The notes under the pieces: generated by a model
Database searches by the model: none
The model's input: the letters and a program-made list of their open reading frames with translations, nothing else
What the model was told of the DNA's origin: nothing
Part shown: one piece after another, positions 35,906-44,680 of the stretch
Numbering within the stretch: the first letter of the stretch is position 1
How the letters are laid out: every line of letters begins with the position of its first letter
Position numbers and translations under genes: made by a program
Source: Planobispora longispora
GTDB lineage: Bacteria; Actinomycetota; Actinomycetes; Streptosporangiales; Streptosporangiaceae
Reading direction: 5' to 3'
NCBI RefSeq assembly: GCF_016863135.1
Contig: NZ_BOOH01000051.1
Span: 62,001 to 126,000 of the forward strand
DNA: 64,000 nt

Positions 35906-36570
35906 TCATTCTTGTCGCCGGCGCGGCCGGCCCCGCGGGTCAGGCGGTCGTCCGCCGCTTCGCGGACCAGGGACACACCGTCATCGGCGTCGACAAGTCG
36001 GGCGCCGACGGGACGCTCACGGAGCACCCGAGCGAGCGCGACCACAGACAGGTGGACCTCCTCGACTTCGACGCGGTGCGGAAGCTCGCCGCGGACGTCC
36101 GGGCCGAGCACGGCCGCGTGGACGGCGTCGTGCACCTGGTCGGCGGCTGGCGCGGGTCGAAGACCTTCGCCGAGACGAAGCTGGAGGACTGGGCGCTCCT
36201 GCACGACCTCCTCGTCCGCACCCTCCAGCACGTCACGCTCGCCTTCGAGCCGCTGCTCAAGGCGAGCGAGCGCGGGCGGTTCGCGATCGTCTCCGCCAAG
36301 GCGGCCGAGCGCCCCACCCAGGGCAACGCGGCGTACGGCACCGCCAAGGCCGCCGCCGAGGCGTGGACCCTCGCCTTCGCCGACGCCCTGGAGGGCACCG
36401 GCGCCACCGCGAACATCCTGGTCGTCAAGGCCCTCGTGCACGAGGGCATGCGCGCGGCCGCCCCCGACAAGAAGTTCCCCGGCTTCACCGACGTCGAGGA
36501 CCTCGCCGCGGCGATCGAGGGCCTGTGGGACACCGACGTCAACGGCACCCGAACGGATCTCACCCAGTGA
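35902..36570 (+). CDS. Short-chain dehydrogenase/reductase
   Basis: The 222-residue classical SDR has the cofactor motif ILVAGAAGPAGQAV, an NNAG-equivalent at VHLVGGWRG, a catalytic Ser in AIVSAKAAERP and YxxxK in AAYGTAKAAAEAW. The acidic/neutral residues after the second strand (GVDKSG) suggest NAD rather than NADP. The start overlaps the DUF6421 stop by 4 bases and the stop overlaps the aldolase start by 4 bases, so the three proteins are probably made in equal amounts for one pathway. The substrate is unknown. Confidence 0.9.
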   Translation: MIILVAGAAGPAGQAVVRRFADQGHTVIGVDKSGADGTLTEHPSERDHRQVDLLDFDAVRKLAADVRAEHGRVDGVVHLVGGWRGSKTFAETKLEDWALLHDLLVRTLQHVTLAFEPLLKASERGRFAIVSAKAAERPTQGNAAYGTAKAAAEAWTLAFADALEGTGATANILVVKALVHEGMRAAAPDKKFPGFTDVEDLAAAIEGLWDTDVNGTRTDLTQ

Positions 36571-37703
36571 CGGACGCGACACCCCGCGCCGTGACCGGCG
36601 CCCCGGCCGGATCGGCGAGCGGTTCCACGGCCGGGACCGCGACCGACGCGGTCCGCAGGCACGACCCGGCGGTCAAGGGCTTCGCCAGCGACAACTACGC
36701 CGGGATCCACCCGGAGGTCCTCGCCGCGATCGCGCTCGCGAACGGCGGCCACCAGACCGCCTACGGCGACGACGTCTACACCGAGGCGCTCCAGGACGTC
36801 TTCCGCGGGCACTTCGGCCCGGCGGCCGAGGTCTGGCCGGTGTTCAACGGCACCGGCGCCAACGTGGTCGCGCTGCGCGCGATGACCGCCCACTGGGAGG
36901 CCGTGGTCTGCGCCGAGTCGGCGCACATCCACACCGACGAGGGCGGCGCGCCGGAGCGCACGGCCGGGCTCAAGCTGCTGCCCGTGGCCACCCCGGACGG
37001 CAAGCTCACCCCCGAGCTGATCGACCGGCAGGCGTGGGGCTTCGGCGACGAGCACCGCGCCCAGCCCAGGGTCGTCTCGATCACGCAGACCACCGAGCTG
37101 GGCACGCTCTACACCCCGGAGGAGATCAGGGCGATCTGCGAGCACGCCCACGGCCTGGGCATGCTCGTCCACCTCGACGGGGCCCGGGCCGCCAACGCCG
37201 CGGCCGCGCTGGACGTGCCGCTGCGCGCGTTCACCACCGACGCGGGCGTGGACGTGCTCTCCTTCGGCGGCACCAAGGCCGGGCTGATGTTCGGCGAGGC
37301 CGTCGTCGTGCTCAACCCCGACGCCGTGCGGGGCCTGCGCTACCTGCGCAAGAGCGCGATGCAGCTCGCCTCCAAGATGCGCTTCGTCTCGGTGCAGTTC
37401 GAGGCGCTGCTCGCCGGGGACCTGTGGCTGCGCAACGCCCGCAACGCCAACGCGATGGCCCGGCGGCTGGCCGAGGCCGTCCGGGGGATCCCCGGTGTGG
37501 AGATCCCGCGCCCGGTCCAGGCCAACGCGGTCTTCGCGATCCTGCCGCCGGAGGTCACCGAGCGGCTGCAGAAGCGCTTCCGCTTCTACACCTGGAACGA
37601 GGCCACCGGTGAGGTCCGCTGGATGACCGCGTTCGACACCACCGAGGCCGATGTCGACGCCTTCGCCGCCGCCGTCGCCGAGGAGATAGCATTGTCCGCA
37701 TGA
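36567..37703 (+). CDS. Threonine aldolase family PLP enzyme
   Basis: The 378-residue product is a beta-eliminating-lyase-fold enzyme. Low-specificity threonine aldolases split beta-hydroxy amino acids to glycine and an aldehyde. Motifs are FASDNYAGIHPEVLAAI, the YGDDVYT segment, HLDGARAANAAAAL and the PLP-binding Lys in SFGGTKAGLMFGEAV. The first 25 residues are a variable Ala/Gly/Thr extension. The GTG start overlaps the SDR stop. The stop codon TGA overlaps the ATG of the trpS leader peptide (ATGA), linking this operon physically to trpS control. Confidence 0.9.
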   Translation: MTDATPRAVTGAPAGSASGSTAGTATDAVRRHDPAVKGFASDNYAGIHPEVLAAIALANGGHQTAYGDDVYTEALQDVFRGHFGPAAEVWPVFNGTGANVVALRAMTAHWEAVVCAESAHIHTDEGGAPERTAGLKLLPVATPDGKLTPELIDRQAWGFGDEHRAQPRVVSITQTTELGTLYTPEEIRAICEHAHGLGMLVHLDGARAANAAAALDVPLRAFTTDAGVDVLSFGGTKAGLMFGEAVVVLNPDAVRGLRYLRKSAMQLASKMRFVSVQFEALLAGDLWLRNARNANAMARRLAEAVRGIPGVEIPRPVQANAVFAILPPEVTERLQKRFRFYTWNEATGEVRWMTAFDTTEADVDAFAAAVAEEIALSA

Positions 37704-37753
37704 GCCACCGCAGCCTGGGTCTGTGGCGGGCCGCCTCCCGGCGGACCCGCTAG
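37700..37753 (+). CDS. trpS leader peptide
   Basis: A 17-residue reading frame, MSHRSLGLWRAASRRTR, starts on ATG 37700, overlapping the aldolase stop by 4 bases, and ends at TAG 37751-37753. A single Trp codon (position 9) is followed by GC-rich segments able to pair with the downstream terminator stem. This is the layout of a ribosome-mediated attenuator: stalling at Trp when charged tRNA-Trp is scarce would favour an antiterminator and allow trpS expression. Confidence 0.75.
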   Translation: MSHRSLGLWRAASRRTR

Positions 37754-37778
37754 CCAGCCCAGCCTGCGCAGAGAAAAC

Positions 37779-37804
37779 GGCCGCCGTTCACCGGCGGCCT
37801 TTTT
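37779..37804 (+). terminator. Intrinsic terminator / attenuator before trpS
   Basis: GGCCGCCG (37779-37786), loop TTCAC, and CGGCGGCC (37792-37799) form a perfect 8-bp stem followed by TTTTT (37800-37804). It is one of the few textbook T-run terminators in the window. The upstream CGGCGG near 37738-37743 can pair with CCGCCG of the stem and would prevent its formation, giving the alternative antiterminator. Confidence 0.8.
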
Positions 37805-37855
37805 CGTCTCCCGGGCCGGTGATCCGGCGGTCCCTCCACCCCGAAGGGACGAGAA

Positions 37856-38821
37856 ATGAACAAGCGCGTCTTCTCCGCCTTCCAGGCGACCGGCCGTCTG
37901 ACCCTCGGCAACTACCTCGGCGCGATCCTGCCCGCCGTACGGCTCCAGGACGAGGCCGTCTGCGTCTACGCCGTCGCCGACCTGCACGCCCTGACCGTCA
38001 GGCACGATCCCGCGCTCCTGCGCGCCCGCACCCGCGAGGTGGCGGCTCTGCTGCTCGCCTGCGGGCTGGACCGCTCCGTGCTCTACCTCCAGTCGCGGGT
38101 GCCCGCCCACGCCGAGCTGCACTACCTGCTGGAGAGCACGGCCCACGAGGGCGAGATGCGCAGGATGGTGCAGTTCAAGGAGAAGTCGGCGGCGCAGGAG
38201 GAGGTGCGGCTCTCGCTGCTGACCTATCCCGCGCTGATGGCCGCCGACATCCTGCTGAACCGCGCGGACCTCGTGCCGGTGGGGGACGACCAGCGCCAGC
38301 ACATGGAGCTCACCCGCGACCTGGCGCTGCGTTTCAACCGCCGGTACGGCGAGACGTTCGTCGTCCCCGAGGCCGTGTACCCCCGGGTGGCCGCCCGGGT
38401 CATGGACCTGGCCACGCCCACCGCGAAGATGAGCAAGTCCGGAGCCTCGGAGGCCGGGACGGTCTACCTGCTCGATCCTCCCGACGCCGTCCGGCGCAAG
38501 ATCATGAGGGCCGTGACCGACTCCGGGAGCGAGGTCTGCTACGACCCGGAGGGCAAGCCGGGCGTCTCCAACCTGCTCGCCCTGCTCGCGGCCTGTTCGG
38601 GCAGGCCGGTGGAGTCGCTGGCCTACGGCTCGTACGGCGCGCTGAAGAAGGACGCGGCCGAGGCGGTGAGCGAGGCGCTGGCGCCGGTCCGGGAGCGTTT
38701 CGCGGTCCTGTCCGCCGACCCGGCGGAGCTGGAGCGGCTCCTGGCCGCTGCGGCGGCCAGGGTGATCGAGGAGACCGCCGGTCTGCTGGCCGCCGCCCGC
38801 CGGGCCGTCGGCCTGGCCTGA
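37856..38821 (+). CDS. trpS: Tryptophanyl-tRNA synthetase
   Basis: This enzyme charges tRNA-Trp (EC 6.1.1.2). It has 321 residues, at the short end of bacterial TrpRS. The class I motifs are TGRLTLGNYLGA (HIGH equivalent TLGN, residues 16-19, as in other bacterial TrpRS) and AKMSKS (191-195). The ATG follows GAAGGGACGAGAA. Control by a Trp-containing leader and terminator suggests an inducible, possibly second, TrpRS. From recollection, the indolmycin-resistant TrpRS1 of Streptomyces coelicolor is controlled by ribosome-mediated attenuation; whether this gene is its counterpart needs a comparison. Confidence 0.93.
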   Translation: MNKRVFSAFQATGRLTLGNYLGAILPAVRLQDEAVCVYAVADLHALTVRHDPALLRARTREVAALLLACGLDRSVLYLQSRVPAHAELHYLLESTAHEGEMRRMVQFKEKSAAQEEVRLSLLTYPALMAADILLNRADLVPVGDDQRQHMELTRDLALRFNRRYGETFVVPEAVYPRVAARVMDLATPTAKMSKSGASEAGTVYLLDPPDAVRRKIMRAVTDSGSEVCYDPEGKPGVSNLLALLAACSGRPVESLAYGSYGALKKDAAEAVSEALAPVRERFAVLSADPAELERLLAAAAARVIEETAGLLAAARRAVGLA

Positions 38822-38864
38822 GGGGAGCCGGTCCCGGGGCCCCGGAGGGAGCCGATCCCCCCGG

Positions 38865-39164
38865 TCAGGGTTTGTGGCCTGTCTCGTTCTCGTACTGGGT
38901 GAGCTGCTGTTCCAACGCCTTCATCAGCTCGAACACCTGGCTCGGGGGGATGCGGATCCGGCTGACGATCCGGGTCGGCACGCTGACGAAGGGCTGCCCC
39001 GACGACGGGTCGTTGGCCAGCTGCGGCGGTCGGGTGATGACCGCGAAATCCAGGACGAACCCATCCTGGGTATGCCATACCGAGGCGAAATTGGCGTACT
39101 GCCCCATTTCAACCTCAGCGGAGATGCTCACCTCCAGGCGGTTCTCCGGCTCGTCGTTCACCAT
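38865..39164 (-). CDS. DUF3467 protein
   Basis: The 99-residue protein matches DUF3467: VSISAEVEMGQYANFASVWHT at the start, then FVLDFAVITRP and the helix PSQVFELMKALEQQLTQYE. DUF3467 proteins are small cytoplasmic proteins of unknown function in many bacteria. ATG 39164 lies behind GGAGGA; a start 30 bases earlier is in frame but lacks a ribosome site. It lies downstream of the DUF305 gene on the same strand and converges on trpS. Confidence 0.88.
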   Translation of the reverse strand: MVNDEPENRLEVSISAEVEMGQYANFASVWHTQDGFVLDFAVITRPPQLANDPSSGQPFVSVPTRIVSRIRIPPSQVFELMKALEQQLTQYENETGHKP

Positions 39165-39230
39165 GTGAGTCTCCTCCGGCCAGGCCGTCCCCACGCTCCC
39201 GGCCGGGAGCCGGCCACGGACGCTCAGGCG

Positions 39231-39899
39231 CTATTCAAGAATGGACGGCAGCGGCTGGGCACCCCGCTGCCTGAGCATGTCGGTCATCAGTTTGATCTCA
39301 CCGCTCTGCGTGTTGACGATGTGCCGGGCCATCGTTACCACCTCGTCGCGTTCGGACAGGTTCAGCAGGGCCTCCGCCATCTGCACGCCGCCCTCGTGAT
39401 GGCGGATCATGAGCTGGAGGAAGAGGACCTCCTTGTCCTTCCCGGTGGCCTGACGGAGCCGTTCGAGCTCGTCCTCGCTCGCCATGCCGGGCATCGCGGC
39501 CGACGTCCCGGCGCCGGTGGCCGGCGTCCCGCCGCCGTGGCCGTGACCGGCCATCCACGCCATCGGCGGCTGCCCGCCCGCCTGGTTGAGCTCCCACTGC
39601 TGCAGCCAGCCCATGAACATGCCGCGCTGGGCGGTCTGGGTGATGATGATGTCGTAGGTGAGGACCCGCAGCTTGTCGTCGGCGCTGCCGTCCCTGGTGA
39701 TGAACGACATCTGCACGGCCTGTGAGTGGTGGACGGCCATGTCGCGGGCGAATCCGGCCTCGGCGGAGGCGTCGGTCGGCTCGCCGTCCCGGCCCAGGAC
39801 GAACAGCAGGACGACGGCTGCGACCAGGCAGCCCAGCAGAACGCCCAGCGCCGTGCGTCGCCATGACTTCCGCGGGTAGTCTTCAACAGGGTTTTCCAT
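39231..39899 (-). CDS. DUF305 membrane-anchored protein
   Basis: The 222-residue protein has a signal anchor (LGVLLGCLVAAVVLLFVLG, residues 18-36) and an external DUF305 domain of ferritin-like helices. Paired His motifs MAVHHSQAVQMS and IRHHEGGVQMAEAL are typical, and a His/Gly/Met-rich loop (HGHGGG, PGMAS) suggests metal, perhaps copper, binding. It is divergent from the DUF3105 gene; these two are frequently neighbours in actinomycetes. Confidence 0.9.
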   Translation of the reverse strand: MENPVEDYPRKSWRRTALGVLLGCLVAAVVLLFVLGRDGEPTDASAEAGFARDMAVHHSQAVQMSFITRDGSADDKLRVLTYDIIITQTAQRGMFMGWLQQWELNQAGGQPPMAWMAGHGHGGGTPATGAGTSAAMPGMASEDELERLRQATGKDKEVLFLQLMIRHHEGGVQMAEALLNLSERDEVVTMARHIVNTQSGEIKLMTDMLRQRGAQPLPSILE

Positions 39900-40020
39900 T
39901 ACCCGCCAAGCCTACTCACCCCGGACGGCGCCGTGCCGTCACGTGCCCGGTGTCCCTTATTCTCCCTATACGGCGGCAGGGCATAAGGTAACCCGCAGTT
40001 GTACGCCGGCCGGAGGATCG

Positions 40021-40731
40021 ATGACGAAGGACAAGACGCAGGCGAGACGCGATCACCTCGCCAAGATGCGTGCCCAGCAGAAGGCCAAGGAGCGCAGGAC
40101 GGCGCTCTTGATGTGGGGCGTCGGCGGTGTGGTCATCGTCCTGATCGTCGGCCTGGTCGGCTTCTATCTGGTGAAGCAGGCCAAGGAGACCTCGCTGGAC
40201 GCCGTCGTCAGCGCCAAGTATCCCGGGAGCGTCCACGTCCCGGCCAAGGTCTCCTACAAGGAGACCCCGCCGATGGGCGGGGAGCACCACGAGGTCTGGC
40301 AGAACTGCGGGATCTACGAGGCGCCGATCAACAACGAGAACGCCGTCCACTCGATGGAGCACGGCGCCGTGTGGATCACCTACCGGCCCGACCTGCCCAA
40401 GGACCAGGTGGACGTCCTGAAGGAGATGGCCTCCAGCGACTACATGCTCCTGAGCCCGTACCCCGGCCTGCCGAGCAGCGTCGTGGTCAGCTCCTGGAAC
40501 AAGCAGCTCAAGCTGGACGGCGCCGACGACCCGCGCCTGCCGAAGTTCATCCAGAAGTTCAAGCAGGGTCCCGAGACGCCCGAGCTCGGCGCGACCTGCG
40601 ACAGCGAGCTGACCACCACCACCGCCGAGAACCCGATCCCGGAGGCCAGCCCGACGCCGACCGGGAGCCCGGCCCCCAGCGGCAGCCCGACCGCGGAGCC
40701 CGAGGCGTCCCCGTCGCCCACCTCCTCCTGA
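40021..40731 (+). CDS. DUF3105 membrane protein
   Basis: The 236-residue protein has a charged N-terminus (about 25 residues), one transmembrane segment ([20 protein letters not shown]) and an external DUF3105 domain. The motifs [18 protein letters not shown] and [16 protein letters not shown] are rich in His and Cys and probably bind metal. The last 50 residues are a Pro/Ser/Thr tail. ATG 40021 follows GGAGG; the frame stays open to 39943 without support. It probably works with the divergent DUF305 protein; the role is unknown. Confidence 0.9.
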   Translation: MTKDKTQARRDHLAKMRAQQKAKERRTALLMWGVGGVVIVLIVGLVGFYLVKQAKETSLDAVVSAKYPGSVHVPAKVSYKETPPMGGEHHEVWQNCGIYEAPINNENAVHSMEHGAVWITYRPDLPKDQVDVLKEMASSDYMLLSPYPGLPSSVVVSSWNKQLKLDGADDPRLPKFIQKFKQGPETPELGATCDSELTTTTAENPIPEASPTPTGSPAPSGSPTAEPEASPSPTSS

Positions 40732-40800
40732 CCTTCCACCGGGGTACGGCCGCCCGGACGCCGGAAGCGGCGGCCGTACCGGCCGGGAAGATCCGGAAGA

Positions 40801-41916
40801 TCAGGCCAGCACCCGCTCCAGGGGCACCGCCTCCAGTCCGTGGGCCTCGGCCACCGGCTGGTTGGTCAGGTGCCCCTTGTGCGTGTTCAGGCCCAGGGCC
40901 AGCGCGGGATCGCCGCGCAGCGCCTCGTGCCAGCCCAGCTCGGCGATGGCCAGGGCGTAGGGCAGCGTCACGTTGGTCAGCGCGTAGGTCGAGGTGTGCG
41001 GGACCGCGCCCGGCATGTTGGCCACGCAGTAGAAGAGCGAGTCGTGGACCTGGTAGGTCGGCGCGGCGTGCGTGGTCGGCCGGGAGTCCTCGAAGCAGCC
41101 GCCCTGGTCGATGGAGATGTCCACCAGCACCGATCCCGGCCGCATCCGGGAGACCAGTTCGTTGCTCACCAGCGTGGGAGCCTTCGCCCCGGGCACCAGC
41201 ACCGCGCCGATGACCAGGTCCGCCTCGAGGACCGCGCGCTCGACCTCGTAGCTGTTGGACGCGACCGTCTGGCAGTGCCCCCGGTAGACGACGTCGGCCT
41301 GGCGGAGCCGGTCGATGTTCTTGTCCAGCAGCACGACCTCGGCGTGCATGCCCAGCGCGATGACGGCGGCGTTCATCCCGGAGACGCCGGCGCCGATTAT
41401 CACGACGTTGGCCGCGTGCACGCCCGACACCCCGCCCATCAGCACGCCGCGCCCGCCGCCCTGCCGCATCAGATGGTAGGCGCCCACCTGCGGGGCGAGC
41501 CGCCCGGCGACCTCCGACATCGGGGCCAGCAGCGGCAGGAAGCCGCCCGGGGTCTGCACGGTCTCGTACGCGATGCCGGTGATGCCGGAGTCGAGCATGG
41601 CCCGGGTGCACGCCTCGGAGGCGGCCAGGTGCAGGTAGGTGAACAGGACCTGCTCCTTGCGCATCCGGTGGTACTCCTCGGCGACGGGCTCCTTCACCTT
41701 CAGGACGAGGTCGCCCTCCGCCCACACCTCGTCGGCGCTGTCCAGGATGGTCGCCCCCACGCTCTCGAAGTCGGAGTCGGGAATCGACGATCCGACGCCG
41801 GCGCCTTTCTCGACGAAGACGCGGTGTCCCTGCCGGACGAACTCGTGGGCGCCGGCAGGCGTGAGGGCCACGCGATACTCATGGTTTTTGACCTCGCGGG
41901 GAACTGCGATCTTCAC
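40801..41916 (-). CDS. ald: Alanine dehydrogenase
   Basis: This enzyme interconverts L-alanine with pyruvate, ammonia and NADH (EC 1.4.1.1). It has 371 residues, exactly the usual length. The GTG start ([18 protein letters not shown]) follows GGAGGA. Motifs include [12 protein letters not shown], the Rossmann [17 protein letters not shown] and [19 protein letters not shown]. In actinomycetes the gene serves alanine use as a nitrogen source and redox balance under low oxygen. It is monocistronic and divergent from the SecD-head gene. Confidence 0.95.
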   Translation of the reverse strand: MKIAVPREVKNHEYRVALTPAGAHEFVRQGHRVFVEKGAGVGSSIPDSDFESVGATILDSADEVWAEGDLVLKVKEPVAEEYHRMRKEQVLFTYLHLAASEACTRAMLDSGITGIAYETVQTPGGFLPLLAPMSEVAGRLAPQVGAYHLMRQGGGRGVLMGGVSGVHAANVVIIGAGVSGMNAAVIALGMHAEVVLLDKNIDRLRQADVVYRGHCQTVASNSYEVERAVLEADLVIGAVLVPGAKAPTLVSNELVSRMRPGSVLVDISIDQGGCFEDSRPTTHAAPTYQVHDSLFYCVANMPGAVPHTSTYALTNVTLPYALAIAELGWHEALRGDPALALGLNTHKGHLTNQPVAEAHGLEAVPLERVLA

Positions 41917-42129
41917 AAGTCCTCCAGGGTTCGCCTGTGTCCTCTTCACTCTGCGTTCCCGGGGAAGGCCTCACCATGCACAAGCTGGAAGGAATCGAGC
42001 AACTCTCGTGACAGCCTGTTAATTCCGGCTGCCAAGCGTGTTTCCGTGGACCGGACTTGACCGCTCGATTACCCCCCCGTTGCATTGATCGGTAGGCTCG
42101 CCGCCAGCAAACGTGAGGAATGCTGGGAT

Positions 42130-43218
42130 ATGACGATGGAGATGCACGCGGGTCCGGGTGGGCCGCCCGAGCCTCAGGGACCTCCACCGAGTCCGTCCGG
42201 TCTTCCGCCGGAGCCGCAGGGTCCGCCCGGCGAGCCGAGGGCGAGCCGGATCACCACGATCGCTCTGATCACCGCCCTGGTGCTCGCGGTGCTCGTCACC
42301 GGCGTGCTCGGCACCATCGCGGTGCTCATGACGCGCAATCCCGACATGCCGCTCGGCGCCCCGCCGCCGCGGAAGCTGGCCGCCCCCATCCACTTCGCCC
42401 CGGTCACCGGGACGCAGCCGGGGGCCTGCGCGACCCCCGACAGCTATCCCGACGACGCCGGGCAGGTCTGCTACACGGTCGCCCCGGGAGTCGAGATCTC
42501 CTCGGTGCGGGAGATCGAGGCGGTACGGGAGACCACCGGCGCCTACTCGGTCCGCATCGCCTTCGCGCCCGCGTCCCGCGACCAGATCAACAGCGTGACC
42601 GAGGAGGCGGACGGACAGCAGCTCGCGATCGTCGTGGGCGGCAGGGTCGTGGCGGCCCCCCGCGTCGGGGAGGTGATCACCCAGGACAGCCTGCGGATCT
42701 CCGGCTCGCTCACCAAGGAGCAGGCGGATGCCATGGTCGCCCGGCTGCGCGGCGGCACGGCGGCGCCCGCCACCCCCGGCGCGCCCGGTACGGCCACCGC
42801 CGGTCCCGGACTCCAGTCGCCCCTCAGCCCGACGGCGACCGCGCCGGCCTCGGTGCCCACCGCCCCCGGCACGGGCACCACCGCCCCGGGAACGAACCCC
42901 ACCGCCCCGGGAACGAATCCCACCGCCCCGGGAACGAATCCCACCGCCCCCGGCACGGGCGCCACGGCGCCCGCCGTGCGCTCCACCGCTCCCGGCGCGA
43001 CCCCGTCGGCTAACCCCGCGTCGGCCCGGCCGACGCCCACCCGGGGCAGCCGTCCGATCCGCAGCGGCGGCCCGGGCACCGACCCCCGCTTCCGCACCTG
43101 CAAGGAGGCGTTCTCCGAGGGCTACGGGCCGTACCACCGGGGCGTCCACGAGGAGTACGCCTGGTACACCGACCGGGACCGGGACGGGGTCGCCTGCGAC
43201 ACCGAGGACATGAGCTGA
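42130..43218 (+). CDS. SecD-head-like membrane protein with Excalibur domain
   Basis: The 362-residue protein has an unusual order: a Pro-rich cytoplasmic start, one transmembrane helix (about 41-66), a domain resembling the P1 head of SecD (about 85-208; VAPGVEISSVREIEAVRE, GRVVAAPRVGEVITQDS, TKEQADAMVARLRG), a Thr/Ala/Pro/Gly repeat linker, and a C-terminal Excalibur calcium-binding motif (FRTCKEAF...DRDRDGVACD). It lacks the other SecD helices, so it is not a translocase subunit. It may be a wall-spanning scaffold or a modulator of secretion. ATG 42136 is an alternative start. Confidence 0.72.
   Translation: MTMEMHAGPGGPPEPQGPPPSPSGLPPEPQGPPGEPRASRITTIALITALVLAVLVTGVLGTIAVLMTRNPDMPLGAPPPRKLAAPIHFAPVTGTQPGACATPDSYPDDAGQVCYTVAPGVEISSVREIEAVRETTGAYSVRIAFAPASRDQINSVTEEADGQQLAIVVGGRVVAAPRVGEVITQDSLRISGSLTKEQADAMVARLRGGTAAPATPGAPGTATAGPGLQSPLSPTATAPASVPTAPGTGTTAPGTNPTAPGTNPTAPGTNPTAPGTGATAPAVRSTAPGATPSANPASARPTPTRGSRPIRSGGPGTDPRFRTCKEAFSEGYGPYHRGVHEEYAWYTDRDRDGVACDTEDMS
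42880..42942 (+). repeat. 21-bp minisatellite encoding TAPGTNP repeats
   Basis: Three head-to-tail copies of a 21-base unit (ACCGCCCCGGGAACGAAYCCC) occupy 42880-42942, flanked by degenerate copies. Each copy encodes seven residues (TAPGTNP) of the extracellular linker. Copy number could vary between strains and change linker length. Confidence 0.85.
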
Positions 43219-43266
43219 CCGCCCGCCCGGTCCACCACCCGGCCCGCCCGGCTCCGGGCCGGGCGG

Positions 43267-44643
43267 TCAGGCGGTGAGCCGCTCGACGGCGTCGATGCCG
43301 AAGTACACCAGGAAGATCGCCGTGACCGCCCAGAGCAGCCACGGGATCCGCCGGGCCCGGCCGGTCGCCGCCTGGACGACCGTGTAGGCGATCACGCCCG
43401 CGCCCACTCCGTTGGTGATGGAGTAGGTGAAGGGCATCAGCACGATCGTGAGGAACGCCGGGATCGCGATGGTCAGGTCGTCCCAGGGCACGTTCTTGGC
43501 CTGGGTCATCATCAGCGCGCCCACCAGCACCAGCGCGGGCGCCGCCGCGGCGGCCGGGACGATCTGCGCGATCGGGGTGAACAGCAGCGTCAGCGTGAAC
43601 AGGCCGCCGGTGACGAGGGAGGCCAGGCCGGTCCTGGCGCCCTCGCCGACCCCGGCCGCCGACTCGACGAAGACCGTTCCGGCGGAGGCGCTGCAGAGTC
43701 CGCCGATCGCCCCGGCCGTGCCGTCCACCGTCAGGATGGCGCCCAGCCGGGGCACCCGGCCCCGCTCGTCCACCAGCCCGGCCTCGTCGCTGACCCCGAT
43801 GACGGTCCCCATCGCGTCGAAGAACCCCGACAGCACGAGGGTGAACAGCACGACGGTCGCGGTCACCGCACCCGCCGCGGCGAACCCGCCGAACAGGTCG
43901 ACCTGGCCGATCAGTCCGAAGTCCGGCGCGGCCACCACCGTCTCCGGCACCCGGGGCACCACCACGCCCCAGGACGCCGGGTCGACCGCGGCCACCGAGT
44001 TGACCAGCACCGCCAGCACGGCGGTGACCGCGATCCCGATCAGGATGGCCGCGGGGGTCCGCCGCACGTGAAGGACGATCATCAACAGCAGGCCGAAGCA
44101 GAACAGCGCGACCGGCCAGCCCGACAGGTGCCCGGTCGTGCCCAGCTGCACGGGCGTGCCCTCGCCCCGGGCCACGAATCCGGCGTCCACCAGGCCGATC
44201 AGCGCGATGAACGTGCCGATGCCCATACTGATCGCGTGCTTCAGCGGCAGCGGGATGGCGTTCATGATGAGCTGCCGGAGCCCGGAGACGGCCAGCAGCA
44301 CGATCACCAGGCCCTCCAGCACCACCAGCCCCATCGCCTGGGCCCAGGTCATGTGCGGCGCGGCCTGGTAGGCGACCACCGCGTTCAGCCCCAGCCCCGC
44401 CGCCAGCCCGAACGGCGCGTTGCCGGCCACTCCCATGAGGATCGTGCTGATCGCCGCCGCGAGGATGGTCGCCGTGGTGAGCTGCGGGATCGACAGCTTC
44501 GCCCCGGTGACGTCGGTCGCCCCGCCCAGGATGATCGGGTTGAGCAGGATGATGTAGGCCATCGCCATGAACGTCGTGAGGCCGCCCCTGACCTCCCGGC
44601 CGACCGTCGTGCCGCGCGCCGACAGCTCGAAGAACCGGTCCAC
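43267..44643 (-). CDS. NCS2-family purine permease (AzgA-like)
   Basis: The 458-residue membrane transporter has 12-14 hydrophobic segments. The start RGTTVGREVRGGLTTFMAMAY and NAPFGLAAGLGLNAVVAYQ are characteristic of the AzgA/PbuG branch of NCS2 proteins, which import adenine, guanine or hypoxanthine by proton symport. The helix region AGTVFVESAAGVGEGARTGL is another family hallmark. It lies just downstream of a xanthine dehydrogenase subunit on the same strand, consistent with purine uptake for catabolism. Confidence 0.9.
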   Translation of the reverse strand: MDRFFELSARGTTVGREVRGGLTTFMAMAYIILLNPIILGGATDVTGAKLSIPQLTTATILAAAISTILMGVAGNAPFGLAAGLGLNAVVAYQAAPHMTWAQAMGLVVLEGLVIVLLAVSGLRQLIMNAIPLPLKHAISMGIGTFIALIGLVDAGFVARGEGTPVQLGTTGHLSGWPVALFCFGLLLMIVLHVRRTPAAILIGIAVTAVLAVLVNSVAAVDPASWGVVVPRVPETVVAAPDFGLIGQVDLFGGFAAAGAVTATVVLFTLVLSGFFDAMGTVIGVSDEAGLVDERGRVPRLGAILTVDGTAGAIGGLCSASAGTVFVESAAGVGEGARTGLASLVTGGLFTLTLLFTPIAQIVPAAAAAPALVLVGALMMTQAKNVPWDDLTIAIPAFLTIVLMPFTYSITNGVGAGVIAYTVVQAATGRARRIPWLLWAVTAIFLVYFGIDAVERLTA

Positions 44644-44680
44644 GGATCCCCCTTCTCACACGTGGGGGATCGACCGCTTC

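Noticed and set aside
37856-38821. TLGN instead of HIGH in TrpRS taken as an unusual active site
   Set aside because: A Thr-x-Gly-Asn form is normal in bacterial TrpRS (for example TIGN), so it is not evidence of altered function.
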